Part shown: positions 35,596 through 43,165 of the stretch, piece after piece
Layout: the number at the start of each line of letters is the position of its first letter
How positions within the stretch are numbered: the first letter of the stretch is position 1
Source: Acholeplasma sp.
Lineage (GTDB): Bacteria; Bacillota_I; Bacilli_A; Acholeplasmatales; Acholeplasmataceae
Assembly: GCA_003605085.1 (NCBI GenBank)
Contig: QZKD01000006.1
Coordinates: 1 to 54,642, forward strand
Direction of reading: 5' to 3'
DNA length: 54,642 nt
Made by a program: the position numbers and the translations under genes
The notes under the pieces: model-generated
Database searches by the model: none
Told to the model about the DNA's origin: nothing
What the model saw: the letters and a program-made list of their open reading frames with translations, nothing else

Positions 35596-36501
35596 TTATT
35601 TGTGGTCTGCAATCAAACACGCGAGCGCGATTGAGTAAAATTTACTTTCTTTAGAGTCAGCGCGTGAGGTTAAAACGATAGGCTTTTTCGCACCAGCAAT
35701 GACTGAAGCACTTTTCGCATTGGCTAAAAACATCATCGCTTTATAAAAGACATTTCCAGATTCTATTTGAGGCATAACGATAAAATCGACATCGCCTGCC
35801 ATAGGATCTGTAATCCCTTTATGGTGGGCTGCTTCTTCATTAATCGCATTATCTAAAGCAAAAGGACCACCGATGACACACCCTTTAATCCGCTCATTTT
35901 GATTTCTTTCAATCAATTCTTGAGCATCTAAGGTTGCTTGCATCTTAGGATTGATCTTTTCAACAGCAGCAATCATTCCTACCTTAGGATTTTTAATGCC
36001 AATTGCGTGTAGAACATCGACACCGTTTTCGATAATTTCTTGTTTGATATTCACATCGGGATCAATATTCATCGCTCCATCACTCATCATGAGTAATTTG
36101 TGATAGGTTGGTATTTCCATCAACGTGACATGGGAGATACGATTGGGGGTTCTAAGTCCAAATTCTTTATCGAGGGCTGCTCTTAAAATCACAGAAGTAT
36201 CGACAAATCCTTTCATGAGAAGATCGCCTTCACCACTTGAGACCATGCGAACAGCTTTTTCACATGCTTTTTGTGGATCCTTTTCATCAATGATTTGATA
36301 CTCACCTAGGATTGCTTTAAGATCTTTGAGCATGGTCGTGATCTCGTTTTGATCGCCAATTAAAATGGCATCGACAAGATTTTCCCCTTTTGCCATCACC
36401 ACTGCTTCTAAGACAGGTAAATCATTGGCTGCAGCGACCACCAATCTTTTCTTTTTTAATAGTTGAGCTCGTTTCACCAAGTCGTACATCGTCTTTAGCA
36501 T
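35596..36501 (-). CDS. ptb: phosphate butyryltransferase
   Basis: Converts butyryl-CoA (or similar acyl-CoA) to the acyl phosphate. A 301-residue phosphotransacetylase-fold protein: MKGFVDTSVILRAALDKE (about 97-114), MSDGAMNIDPDV (about 138-149) and the C-terminal TSRADSKESKFYSIALA region are Ptb landmarks. AAGGAGG precedes the ATG. Paired with buk, it yields ATP from the acyl-CoA products of lysine or glutamate breakdown. Confidence 0.94.
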   Translation of the reverse strand: MLKTMYDLVKRAQLLKKKRLVVAAANDLPVLEAVVMAKGENLVDAILIGDQNEITTMLKDLKAILGEYQIIDEKDPQKACEKAVRMVSSGEGDLLMKGFVDTSVILRAALDKEFGLRTPNRISHVTLMEIPTYHKLLMMSDGAMNIDPDVNIKQEIIENGVDVLHAIGIKNPKVGMIAAVEKINPKMQATLDAQELIERNQNERIKGCVIGGPFALDNAINEEAAHHKGITDPMAGDVDFIVMPQIESGNVFYKAMMFLANAKSASVIAGAKKPIVLTSRADSKESKFYSIALACLIADHK

Positions 36502-36513
36502 GCTAAAACCTCC

Positions 36514-37584
36514 TTAGTTATACTCTTTTGCGTCTTCCTCACCACGCAAAACACGTAGTGCACCTAATGCGAGGGCTTCCATTTCATCTTCTCCTGGATA
36601 AACCAATACAGGGGCAATAAATGAGACGCGTTCTTTGATTAAGTCTATTGGATATTGGTTATACGCTAATCCTCCGGTAATGACGATGGCATCGACATCT
36701 CCTTTGAGGACTGTGCTATACGCACCGATGTCTTTGGCAATTTGATAGCACATCACACGGAAAATAAAATCTGCTTCTTGATCACCGGCTTGAATCCTTT
36801 TCATAATGGTGAGACCATCATTCGTACCTAAATACGCGACGAGTCCCCCTTGTCCATAATTTTTACGTTTGATTTCTTGCAAAGTATATTTCCCAGAGAA
36901 TACCATTTTATATAAAGGACCTAGAGGTACAGTTCCACTTCGTTCAGGAGACATGGGGCCATCACCATCTAAAGCGTTATTGACATCGATGACTTTTCCA
37001 TGGTGATGGGCACCAATACTGATCCCTCCACCTAAGTGAACAATGACTAAATTGAGTTCTTTATACGGTCTTTTTAAATCTTTGGCAACTTTGAGTGCGA
37101 CAGCTTTTTGATTCAACGCATGAAATAGACTATCTCTTCTTATTTCTGGCATGCCGGTATATCTTGCGATATCTTCCATTTCATCCACAGCGACAGGGTC
37201 AACGATAAAACTTGGAATTTTATACGTATCAGCAATATGTTTAGCAATCAAACATCCTAAGTTCGATGCATGTTCACCTCGAGGTGCTTTTTTCATGAAT
37301 TCGACCATTGCATCACTTACTTTATAGGTTCCACTAGGAATGGGTTTAAGCATTCCACCACGTCCAACCACTGCATGAAGTGAAGATAGATCGATGTGCT
37401 CATTTTTGAGTGCTTCATCTACAGCTTTCATTCTGAAATCGTACTGATCGATTATATGAGGAAAGGACAAAATGACATCTGAGTCGTGCTTGACGTTTGT
37501 TTTGAAGATCATGTTTTCATCTTCATAAATCGCAAGTTTGGTCGATGTAGACCCTGGATTGATAGCTAATATTTTATATGGCAT
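36514..37584 (-). CDS. buk: butyrate kinase
   Basis: Acetokinase-family enzyme making butyrate and ATP from butyryl phosphate. ILAINPGSTSTKLAIYEDE (about 5-23) is the phosphate-1 loop; VHLGGGISIGAH (about 196-207) is the second nucleotide loop; VITGGLAYN is near 290. Length 356 from the ATG at 37584 (AAGGAG upstream). Branched-acyl or butyryl specificity cannot be told. It sits between tnaA and ptb in an amino-acid-breakdown operon. Confidence 0.95.
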   Translation of the reverse strand: MPYKILAINPGSTSTKLAIYEDENMIFKTNVKHDSDVILSFPHIIDQYDFRMKAVDEALKNEHIDLSSLHAVVGRGGMLKPIPSGTYKVSDAMVEFMKKAPRGEHASNLGCLIAKHIADTYKIPSFIVDPVAVDEMEDIARYTGMPEIRRDSLFHALNQKAVALKVAKDLKRPYKELNLVIVHLGGGISIGAHHHGKVIDVNNALDGDGPMSPERSGTVPLGPLYKMVFSGKYTLQEIKRKNYGQGGLVAYLGTNDGLTIMKRIQAGDQEADFIFRVMCYQIAKDIGAYSTVLKGDVDAIVITGGLAYNQYPIDLIKERVSFIAPVLVYPGEDEMEALALGALRVLRGEEDAKEYN

Positions 37585-37594
37585 ACGTGTCTCC

Positions 37595-38980
37595 TTAATC
37601 AATAGGTTTAAAAGTCGAGGTAAAATGTCTTAAGATTGAAGATTCATACTCAAAGGTATAGCCCTTTAATTCATGGCGATGTTCATACACATGGATCACA
37701 GCATCTGCTACCACATCTAAATGATTGTATGTGTAGAGTCTTCTTGGAATCGTTAGACGCATAAGTTCCATTTTGCTTTCTTTGTTTTTATGGGTATCTG
37801 GATCTCTTCCTAATAGGAGTGATCCAATTTCAACGGCACGCACACCTGCTTCAATATAAATAGCATTCGTGACAGCAAGCGCAGGAAACTCATAAAAAGG
37901 AATATGGGGTGCGAAAGCTTTGCAGTCAACGAAAACGGCATGTCCACCGACCGGAAATTGAATGGGTACACCTGCATCGCGCAAGCGATCACCTAAATAA
38001 CGCACTTGATCGATGCGATGACGCAAATAACGTTCATCCAAGGCTTCCATTAAGCCGACAGCTAATGCATCCATGTCGCGACCGTTTAAACCTCCATAGG
38101 TAGGAAAGCCTTCATAAGGAACGACATAGGTACGGCATTTGTCGAAGAGTTCTTTATCGTTTTTAATCGCGATAATCCCTCCCATATTGACTAAACCATC
38201 TTTTTTCGCACTCATCAAAAACGCATCACCATAGGAACACATTTCAAAAACGATCTCTTTAATGGATTTATCTTGATATCCTAATTCTCTTTCTTTGATG
38301 AAAAAGGCATTTTCTGCGTAGCGTGCGCCATCGATGATCACCTTGAGTCCAAAACGATCCGCAATCTTTCTGACTTCTTTGATGTTTGCCATCGAAACGG
38401 GTTGGCCACCCGCTGAATTATTCGTCACCGTCATAATAAGACCAGCAATATTTTCCTTACCCTTTTCAATAATCGTCTCTTCGAGACAAGATAAGCACAT
38501 GTTACCTTTAAAATCATGGTAATGTTCGATGTCATAACAATCAGGAACGACACAGTCAATCGCTCTTGCACCTGCAAGTTCAACATGTGCACGTGTGGTA
38601 TCAAAATGGATATTCGCGATATAAAACATGCCAGGTTTCGTGACAAGTTGAGGTAAAAAGACCTTTTCTGCACCTCGTCCCTGATGAACTGGTATAAAAT
38701 ATTCATACCCCATAATAGTTCTAACTGCAGCTTCTAAACGATAAAAACTCCGACTCCCCGCATAGGCTTCATCACCGATCATCATCGCTGCCCACTGTTC
38801 CTGACTCATCGCACCTGTTCCTGAATCCGTGAGTAAGTCAATATACACATCATCACTTTTTAGTGAAAATGGATTATATCCAGCATTCTTTAATAATTCA
38901 ATTCGTTCTTCTTTCGTGGTTTCACGGATGGGTTCGACCATCTTAATTCGATAAGGTTCTGCGATATACTTTTGTTTCAT
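37595..38980 (-). CDS. tnaA: tryptophanase
   Basis: PLP beta-eliminating lyase. LLTDSGTGAMSQEQWAAM, GDEAYAGSRSFY, HQGRGAE and SAKKDGLVNMGG (PLP lysine) define the tryptophanase/tyrosine phenol-lyase family. VRAVEIGSLLLGRDP in the C-terminal part has Ile where tyrosine phenol-lyase has the arginine that binds the phenol hydroxyl (MERG), so tryptophanase (indole, pyruvate, ammonia) is favoured. Length 461 from the ATG at 38980, with AAGGAG upstream; the longer reading runs through the promoter. First gene of the eight-gene operon; no TnaC-type leader peptide was found. Confidence 0.9.
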   Translation of the reverse strand: MKQKYIAEPYRIKMVEPIRETTKEERIELLKNAGYNPFSLKSDDVYIDLLTDSGTGAMSQEQWAAMMIGDEAYAGSRSFYRLEAAVRTIMGYEYFIPVHQGRGAEKVFLPQLVTKPGMFYIANIHFDTTRAHVELAGARAIDCVVPDCYDIEHYHDFKGNMCLSCLEETIIEKGKENIAGLIMTVTNNSAGGQPVSMANIKEVRKIADRFGLKVIIDGARYAENAFFIKERELGYQDKSIKEIVFEMCSYGDAFLMSAKKDGLVNMGGIIAIKNDKELFDKCRTYVVPYEGFPTYGGLNGRDMDALAVGLMEALDERYLRHRIDQVRYLGDRLRDAGVPIQFPVGGHAVFVDCKAFAPHIPFYEFPALAVTNAIYIEAGVRAVEIGSLLLGRDPDTHKNKESKMELMRLTIPRRLYTYNHLDVVADAVIHVYEHRHELKGYTFEYESSILRHFTSTFKPID

Positions 38981-39008
38981 GGAACGTCTCCTTAGTCTTG
39001 ATACCCTT

Positions 39009-39014
39009 ATTATA
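39009..39014 (-). promoter_or_regulatory. proximal -10 for the tnaA-hut operon
   Basis: Minus-strand TATAAT about 30 bp upstream of the tnaA ATG. The -35 region (about 39032-39037, TTTCTT) is poor. A cre site lies just further upstream. Confidence 0.5.
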
Positions 39015-39044
39015 CATAATAAGAGCTCAAAAAGAAACATCTCT

Positions 39045-39058
39045 TGAAAGCGCTTTAT
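39045..39058 (+). promoter_or_regulatory. cre (CcpA) site upstream of tnaA-buk-ptb-hut operon
   Basis: TGAAAGCGCTTTAT matches the cre core TGAAAGCGCTTT, with two mismatches at the 3' end. It lies between a distal and a proximal candidate promoter, so it could block transcription from the distal start (at about +47) or act from upstream of the proximal one. A weaker palindrome without the central CG, TGAAAATACTTTCA, is at 39086-39099. Confidence 0.75.
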
Positions 39059-39110
39059 ATTTTCACATTTTCTTGACGTGTTACATGAAAATACTTTCAC
39101 TCATTTCATC

Positions 39111-39138
39111 ATTATATGCTAAAAATAGAGCTAATCAA
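39111..39138 (-). promoter_or_regulatory. distal promoter for tnaA-hut operon
   Basis: Minus strand TTGATT (39138-39133), 16-bp spacer, TATAAT (39116-39111). It would give a leader of about 125 nt containing the cre site. Confidence 0.5.
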
Positions 39139-39326
39139 ATGAGGTGACTAGGGTGGATATAAAGAAAAATCACTTGAACTACATCAAGTGCTTAAAGTCA
39201 AAGTCGCAGTGATCTCTAGAGCGAAACTCGAGTTCAAAAAAGACTTGGCGATACTTTATTGACCAGGGTTGCAGATGCTTTCAAGTATCAAGCCATGCAC
39301 TCTATGGTTTTGAAAACACATGAATA
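39139..39326 (+). other. short non-coding or decayed segment before a terminator
   Basis: This is the main part of the 375-bp gap between tnaA and the next gene. The plus strand has GAGGTGA before a GTG at 39154, which opens a 19-codon reading (VDIKKNHLNYIKCLKSKSQ) ending in TGA; the same frame continues for 36 more codons after that stop. A 7-bp inverted repeat, CACTTGA/TCAAGTG, lies at 39171-39190. A plus-strand terminator follows. It may be a small RNA, a tiny peptide gene or a broken ORF. I recognise no family. Confidence 0.3.
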
Positions 39327-39350
39327 AAAAAGGCCATCGGCCTTTTCTTT
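39327..39350. terminator. bidirectional intrinsic terminator
   Basis: AAAAGGCC, ATC loop, GGCCTTTT (39328-39346) with T-rich flanks on both strands. It closes the minus-strand pair of small genes and any plus-strand transcript from the preceding gap. Confidence 0.82.
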
Positions 39351-39355
39351 TTCCC

Positions 39356-39526
39356 TTAGGACATCCAAACGGGTTGGACTTGTTCTTTAACAGTATCGGT
39401 TTCACGAGCTAATCGTGCAATATCAAATCTTGATTCTTCCAAAGTTGAATAATAATCATGATTGCATTGACGAAAACAATCTGAAATTTGATTGAAGATT
39501 GCGTGAATCATATGTTTAATACCCAT
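39356..39526 (-). CDS. small hypothetical protein (56 aa)
   Basis: 56 residues, with GAGGTG 6 bases before the ATG at 39526. It has an amphipathic N-terminus (MGIKHMIHAIFNQISD), then CFRQCNHDYY with two cysteines and a histidine, and a charged helical tail. No signal peptide is obvious. It starts 13 bp after the secreted protein gene upstream, so the two are probably one transcript. Not recognised. Confidence 0.55.
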   Translation of the reverse strand: MGIKHMIHAIFNQISDCFRQCNHDYYSTLEESRFDIARLARETDTVKEQVQPVWMS

Positions 39527-39539
39527 CGTTCTCACCTCT

Positions 39540-39983
39540 TTACTCAAGTACAGAATGAAACTGTACATCTTGGCTGGCTTCAATGACTAGGCCAATGGTT
39601 CCTGTTGCATCTCTACTTACGATCTTGATGTAGTTGCAACCACTTTCTAAGTAAATCGTTTGTGTTTCATTAATTTCTTTGACTTGACCAAATGCATTGA
39701 CGAGTACAACCTTTGCTTGACCTTCTGTCAAGTTCTTGGATACAAGAACGGTAACTTCTTTTCCACCTTCAAGTGTTGCGATGGTATCGAGTCCATCAAA
39801 TGCTTCAAAGAATAATAAGGCTTCATTTTGATTTAAGTATCCATCGTATCCTTCAGATGTATAATCACTATCTGTGTTTCTGATCACGCGACTCGATTCA
39901 TAAGCATTCGCATTTTGAACTTTATATATAGCCACGAACACCAACAATCCAACTAGCACTGTCCATAACAATTTTTTTCTCAT
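39540..39983 (-). CDS. secreted or membrane-anchored hypothetical protein
   Basis: 147 residues with a basic N-terminus and a hydrophobic segment (about 5-21) ending in NANA, a possible signal peptidase site. The mature part is a predicted beta-rich acidic domain (DSDYTSEGYDGYLNQNEALLFFEAFDG, then YLESGCNYIKIVSRDATGTIGLVIEAS). No catalytic motif. GGAGG precedes the ATG; a strong promoter and a curious AT-rich repeat tract lie upstream. Function unknown. Confidence 0.65.
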   Translation of the reverse strand: MRKKLLWTVLVGLLVFVAIYKVQNANAYESSRVIRNTDSDYTSEGYDGYLNQNEALLFFEAFDGLDTIATLEGGKEVTVLVSKNLTEGQAKVVLVNAFGQVKEINETQTIYLESGCNYIKIVSRDATGTIGLVIEASQDVQFHSVLE

Positions 39984-40072
39984 TTTAAATTCCTCCGTTA
40001 TTTAATCAATATCGATTTTGATTTTTTCAATCATTTTTTTCTTTTGTATTGATTTTTTTAATTTACACCTTA

Positions 40073-40100
40073 ATTATATATCATTTTTTTGAGTTGTCAA
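40073..40100 (-). promoter_or_regulatory. promoter of the secreted-protein gene
   Basis: Minus strand TTGACA (40100-40095), 16-bp spacer, TATAAT (40078-40073). Confidence 0.82.
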
Positions 40101-40200
40101 GCATTTTTATGAATTTTATTAATTTTTTTATTGATTTTGTTAATTAATTTGATTTTTACATTGATTTTATTAATATTATTATTGATTTTGTTACTTTCTG
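40101..40200 (-). repeat. AT-rich tract with repeated AAAATCAAT units upstream of the promoter
   Basis: On the minus strand the motif AAAATCAAT or close variants occurs five times, at spacings of 21, 13, 18 and 21 bases, interleaved with ATTAAT. The tract sits directly upstream of the -35. Short A-tracts near helical phase suggest curved DNA or an UP-like element, or binding sites for an AT-binding protein. The same ATCAAT word recurs in the leader (40000-40060). Confidence 0.5.
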
Positions 40201-40210
40201 ATGAGAAAAA

Positions 40211-40237
40211 CAAAAAAGGCACGAGATTTTCGTGCCC
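40211..40237 (-). terminator. intrinsic terminator of the nqr operon
   Basis: Minus strand GGCACGA, short loop, TCGTGCC, then TTTTTTG. Same stem sequence as the terminator at 26578-26609. Confidence 0.88.
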
Positions 40238-40253
40238 TTTTATTTTTTTGTTG

Positions 40254-41339
40254 TTATGAGAAATTATCAAAATAGACGTTTTCTTGTCGAATCTGATGGT
40301 TGTTTAAAACCTTAATACACGCTTTAATCATTCCTGGAGATCCACATAGATAAGCTTCACTTTCGGTTAAGTCTTTCACATGGCGATCCACAACATCGGT
40401 AATGAGTCCTACTTCACCCTTCCAGTCATCATCTGGTAGCGGTTCTGAGAGTGCAGGAATATATTCGAAGTTTGGAAATTCTTTGGATAGTTGTTGGAAT
40501 TCTTCTGTGTAGTATAGATCACGTTTGGATTTTGCTCCAAAGAAGTATTTCACTTTTCGATTCATGCCTTGATCGCGTAAATAATAAAGGATAGAACGAA
40601 TCGGTGCTTTACCTGAACCACCTGCAATACAAATCATATCGCGATTGGATTGTTCCTGTAAATAGAAATCTCCATAAGGACCTGTCAAGATGACCTTGTC
40701 ACCGACTTCAAGTGCTTTATGCACATAGGTGGTTGCTTTCCCGTTGGGGACTTGGCGAATAATCAGTTCAATTTGATTGGTATACTTAGGGTGTGAGGCA
40801 ATCGAATATGCGCGAATGATATCAATACCAGGAACTTTAAGCTGTGCATATTGTCCTGGTTTAAAGTGCATTTCCTTTGGATCTAGTAATTCAAAACGAA
40901 CGAGTTTGATATCATAGGTCAAATCTTCAATGTAAGAAACTTTTGTTTTATATTCCTTTGCATTGAGCAACTCTTTTGGAATCTCAATCTTCATGTTCTC
41001 CTTGACTTTGACTTGACATGAAAGTCGGATGCCTTCTTCTTTTTCAGCTGGACTCAAGAAAGGTAGCTCGGTGGCTTTAATCGGTCCACCACCTTCGATG
41101 AGTTTAAATTTACAATATCCACATGTTGCTTTTCCTCCACATGCTGAAGGAATAAAGATTTTATGTGCTGATAATGTATTGAGTACAGTTTCATCTCCGC
41201 TTACGGGAATGATTTTATCGTCGTTGATCTGTAGAACCCTTTCACCACCGCCACCTAAAAGTTTTTCAACCACAATTAAGATGACTGCGATGATGATGAG
41301 CACCCCAATCAAAACGATCGGTGCATAAACTAAATTCAT
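40254..41339 (-). CDS. nqrF: Na+-translocating NADH:quinone reductase subunit F (NqrF-like)
   Basis: Electron-entry subunit. N-terminal membrane helix (about 5-25); 2Fe-2S ferredoxin domain with Cys67, Cys73, Cys76 and Cys108 (Cx5Cx2Cx31C, matching NqrF spacing); FAD site RAYSIAS (about 176-182); NAD site GGSGKAPIRSIL (about 240-251); C-terminal YFDNFS. Length 361. This identifies the complex as Nqr-type, because RnfB would instead carry 4Fe-4S ferredoxin motifs. Last of five genes; AAGGAGG upstream. Confidence 0.94.
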   Translation of the reverse strand: MNLVYAPIVLIGVLIIIAVILIVVEKLLGGGGERVLQINDDKIIPVSGDETVLNTLSAHKIFIPSACGGKATCGYCKFKLIEGGGPIKATELPFLSPAEKEEGIRLSCQVKVKENMKIEIPKELLNAKEYKTKVSYIEDLTYDIKLVRFELLDPKEMHFKPGQYAQLKVPGIDIIRAYSIASHPKYTNQIELIIRQVPNGKATTYVHKALEVGDKVILTGPYGDFYLQEQSNRDMICIAGGSGKAPIRSILYYLRDQGMNRKVKYFFGAKSKRDLYYTEEFQQLSKEFPNFEYIPALSEPLPDDDWKGEVGLITDVVDRHVKDLTESEAYLCGSPGMIKACIKVLNNHQIRQENVYFDNFS

Positions 41340-41350
41340 CGTTTTCCTCC

Positions 41351-41932
41351 TTAGATGCTTGCTAATCCAGTGAATCCAATGAATGCTAAAGCAAGGATTC
41401 CTAAGATGATAAAGGTGATGCCTTTCCCACGTAAACCTTTGGGTAAGTTAGAAATTTTTGCCATTTTCTCACGAATACCCGCAAGAAGAATAATCGCTAA
41501 TGCCCATCCTACTGAAGATCCAAAGCCGAAGGATGCCGTTTCAACAAATGTATATTCACGATTCACAAAGAATAATGAAACCGCTAAAACCACACAGTTA
41601 ACTGTAATAAGGGGTAAGAAAATACCAAATGCATTATACATCGCTGGGACAAACTTTTCCATGAAGATTTCTAATAACTGAACTACAGCTGCAATGGTGA
41701 TAATAAACACGAGTAAAGCAAGTTGTTCAGTTCCTGTTGCGAGCAAAAGTTGATAGATTGGCCAGTTAATAATCGCAGTAAGAGTCACGACTAAGATCAC
41801 GGCTAATCCCATTCCCTTTGCATTCTTCACGTTGGTAGAGATGGCAATCAGTGGACACATCCCTAATATATAGACTAAGGCAATGTTATGATTTAATATC
41901 GATGCTAAAATCAGTTCAAGTGAATTTCCCAT
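41351..41932 (-). CDS. nqrE: Nqr/Rnf membrane subunit NqrE (RnfA homologue)
   Basis: 193 residues with six membrane segments. The cysteine in GMCPLIAIS (about residue 25) and the one in VNCVVLAVS (about 113) are the two half-sites that, with NqrD, hold the intramembrane iron centre. The inverted-repeat fold shared with NqrD is visible as two copies of a three-helix pattern. GGAGG upstream, 11 bp before nqrF. Confidence 0.93.
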   Translation of the reverse strand: MGNSLELILASILNHNIALVYILGMCPLIAISTNVKNAKGMGLAVILVVTLTAIINWPIYQLLLATGTEQLALLVFIITIAAVVQLLEIFMEKFVPAMYNAFGIFLPLITVNCVVLAVSLFFVNREYTFVETASFGFGSSVGWALAIILLAGIREKMAKISNLPKGLRGKGITFIILGILALAFIGFTGLASI

Positions 41933-41945
41933 GTGCTATACCTCC

Positions 41946-42569
41946 TCAATCCGCATCATATAACTTCGACCACTCACGAATTCCCCAAATGAGAAGACCG
42001 AGAACGAAGAAGCCGCCTGGTGCAAGTGACATCACGACCCAATTTGGCCAAGAGTCTGGCATGATTTGAGTCCCTAAAAGTGTCCCACTGGCAAGAAGTT
42101 CACGAACAATGGAAACAGTTATTAAGATAAATGTATATCCCATTCCTGATGCAAATCCATCCACGAGTGTATATCTGACTGGATTCTTTGCAGCAAAAGC
42201 TTCTGCACGACCCATGACGATACAGTTGGTGATGATTAAACCTACATAAGCACCGAGTTGTTTTGAGATGGTGAAGAAATAAGCTTCTAAAAACATTTGC
42301 ACTGCAATCACGAATGCTGAGATAATGACCATGTAAGTCACCATACGGAATTTAGAAGGAATAAAATTGCGGATCATCGAAACAACAGCAGAGGATGCCA
42401 TGACAACAAATGTCACACCAAGACCCATGGCAATCGCATTTTCTACACGATTTGTCACAGCAAGTGATGAACAAATCCCAAGAACAGCAACAACGATCGG
42501 ATTATTGCGATGAAGCCCATCTTTGAGGATATTAAACCATTTGGTATATTGTAATCGTATTAATTTCAT
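41946..42569 (-). CDS. nqrD: Nqr/Rnf membrane subunit NqrD (RnfE homologue)
   Basis: 207 residues with about six membrane segments. GICSSLAVTNRVENAIAMG (about 31-49) and TNCIVMGRAEAFA (about 111-123) are the NqrD/RnfE signatures with the iron-binding cysteines. The start at 42569 is used because AGGAGG stands 7 bases upstream; the longer reading overlaps nqrC. Partners with NqrE. Confidence 0.94.
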   Translation of the reverse strand: MKLIRLQYTKWFNILKDGLHRNNPIVVAVLGICSSLAVTNRVENAIAMGLGVTFVVMASSAVVSMIRNFIPSKFRMVTYMVIISAFVIAVQMFLEAYFFTISKQLGAYVGLIITNCIVMGRAEAFAAKNPVRYTLVDGFASGMGYTFILITVSIVRELLASGTLLGTQIMPDSWPNWVVMSLAPGGFFVLGLLIWGIREWSKLYDAD

Positions 42570-42580
42570 GGTTTTTCCTC

Positions 42581-43165
42581 CTATTCTGTACGGCTTTCCC
42601 AAGCCGTCTTATATAATGAGTAATTATCATTCATAATGATTTCAAATGCTTCAGAGGTACGTGTCGCACCTGTGATGGCATCGACTTCATTGTCTGCATT
42701 CGCTGAAGGGTCTTTGTTAATTTCAAGGTTTGGAACCATTTGAATTCCCACAAAGTTTGCTAAGTATTTTGCTTCTGCAACGATACCCCCAAGACCAGGT
42801 GTTTCTTCTTGAACGAGAACGCGAATGGAAACAATCGTTTCAAAATCAGATTCTAATGTAATGATTCCCTCGATGGGTCCCCAAACGCCACCTCCCTCAA
42901 AAGGATAGGAAACATTCTGAGTTGATGTGTGTCTATAAAAGGTGAGTCCATCGACTAAGATAGTATCGATCTTTTCAGCAAATACTTCGTGAATATTCGT
43001 TAGACTGTAAGGCTCGTCATTGGCATCAAGAATCGCAGCTTTAAGTTCTGCTTCTGCATTTTGTGCAATGCGATCTCTAGTGAGTGCATCTACGCCTACG
43101 AGAAGTCCTGAGGTTAAGACCCCTAAAATTAGGACGAAGAGCATGAGCTTGAGATTCTGTTTCAT
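42581..43165 (-). CDS. nqrC: Nqr/Rnf subunit NqrC (RnfG homologue), flavinylated
   Basis: 194 residues: one membrane segment (about 5-25) and an extracytoplasmic FMN-bind domain. DAITGATRT (162-170) is the covalent FMN site with the acceptor Thr168, and ETPGLGGIVAE (about 121-131) is a family motif. An ApbE-type flavin transferase would be required; none is in the window. Overlaps nqrB by 4 bp (ATGA). Confidence 0.94.
   Translation of the reverse strand: MKQNLKLMLFVLILGVLTSGLLVGVDALTRDRIAQNAEAELKAAILDANDEPYSLTNIHEVFAEKIDTILVDGLTFYRHTSTQNVSYPFEGGGVWGPIEGIITLESDFETIVSIRVLVQEETPGLGGIVAEAKYLANFVGIQMVPNLEINKDPSANADNEVDAITGATRTSEAFEIIMNDNYSLYKTAWESRTE

Noticed and set aside
37595-38980. Tyrosine phenol-lyase as the identity of the PLP lyase
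   Set aside because: The C-terminal motif has VRAVEIG rather than the arginine-bearing MERG of tyrosine phenol-lyase, and the GRDP stretch fits tryptophanase.
38981-39100. A 40-residue N-terminal extension of tryptophanase
   Set aside because: It runs through the -10, the cre site and the ribosome site, and resembles no family N-terminus.
39139-39326. TGA read as tryptophan, giving a continuous 56-codon gene
   Set aside because: TGA is used as a normal stop in many genes here, including the ATGA overlaps, so recoding is unlikely.
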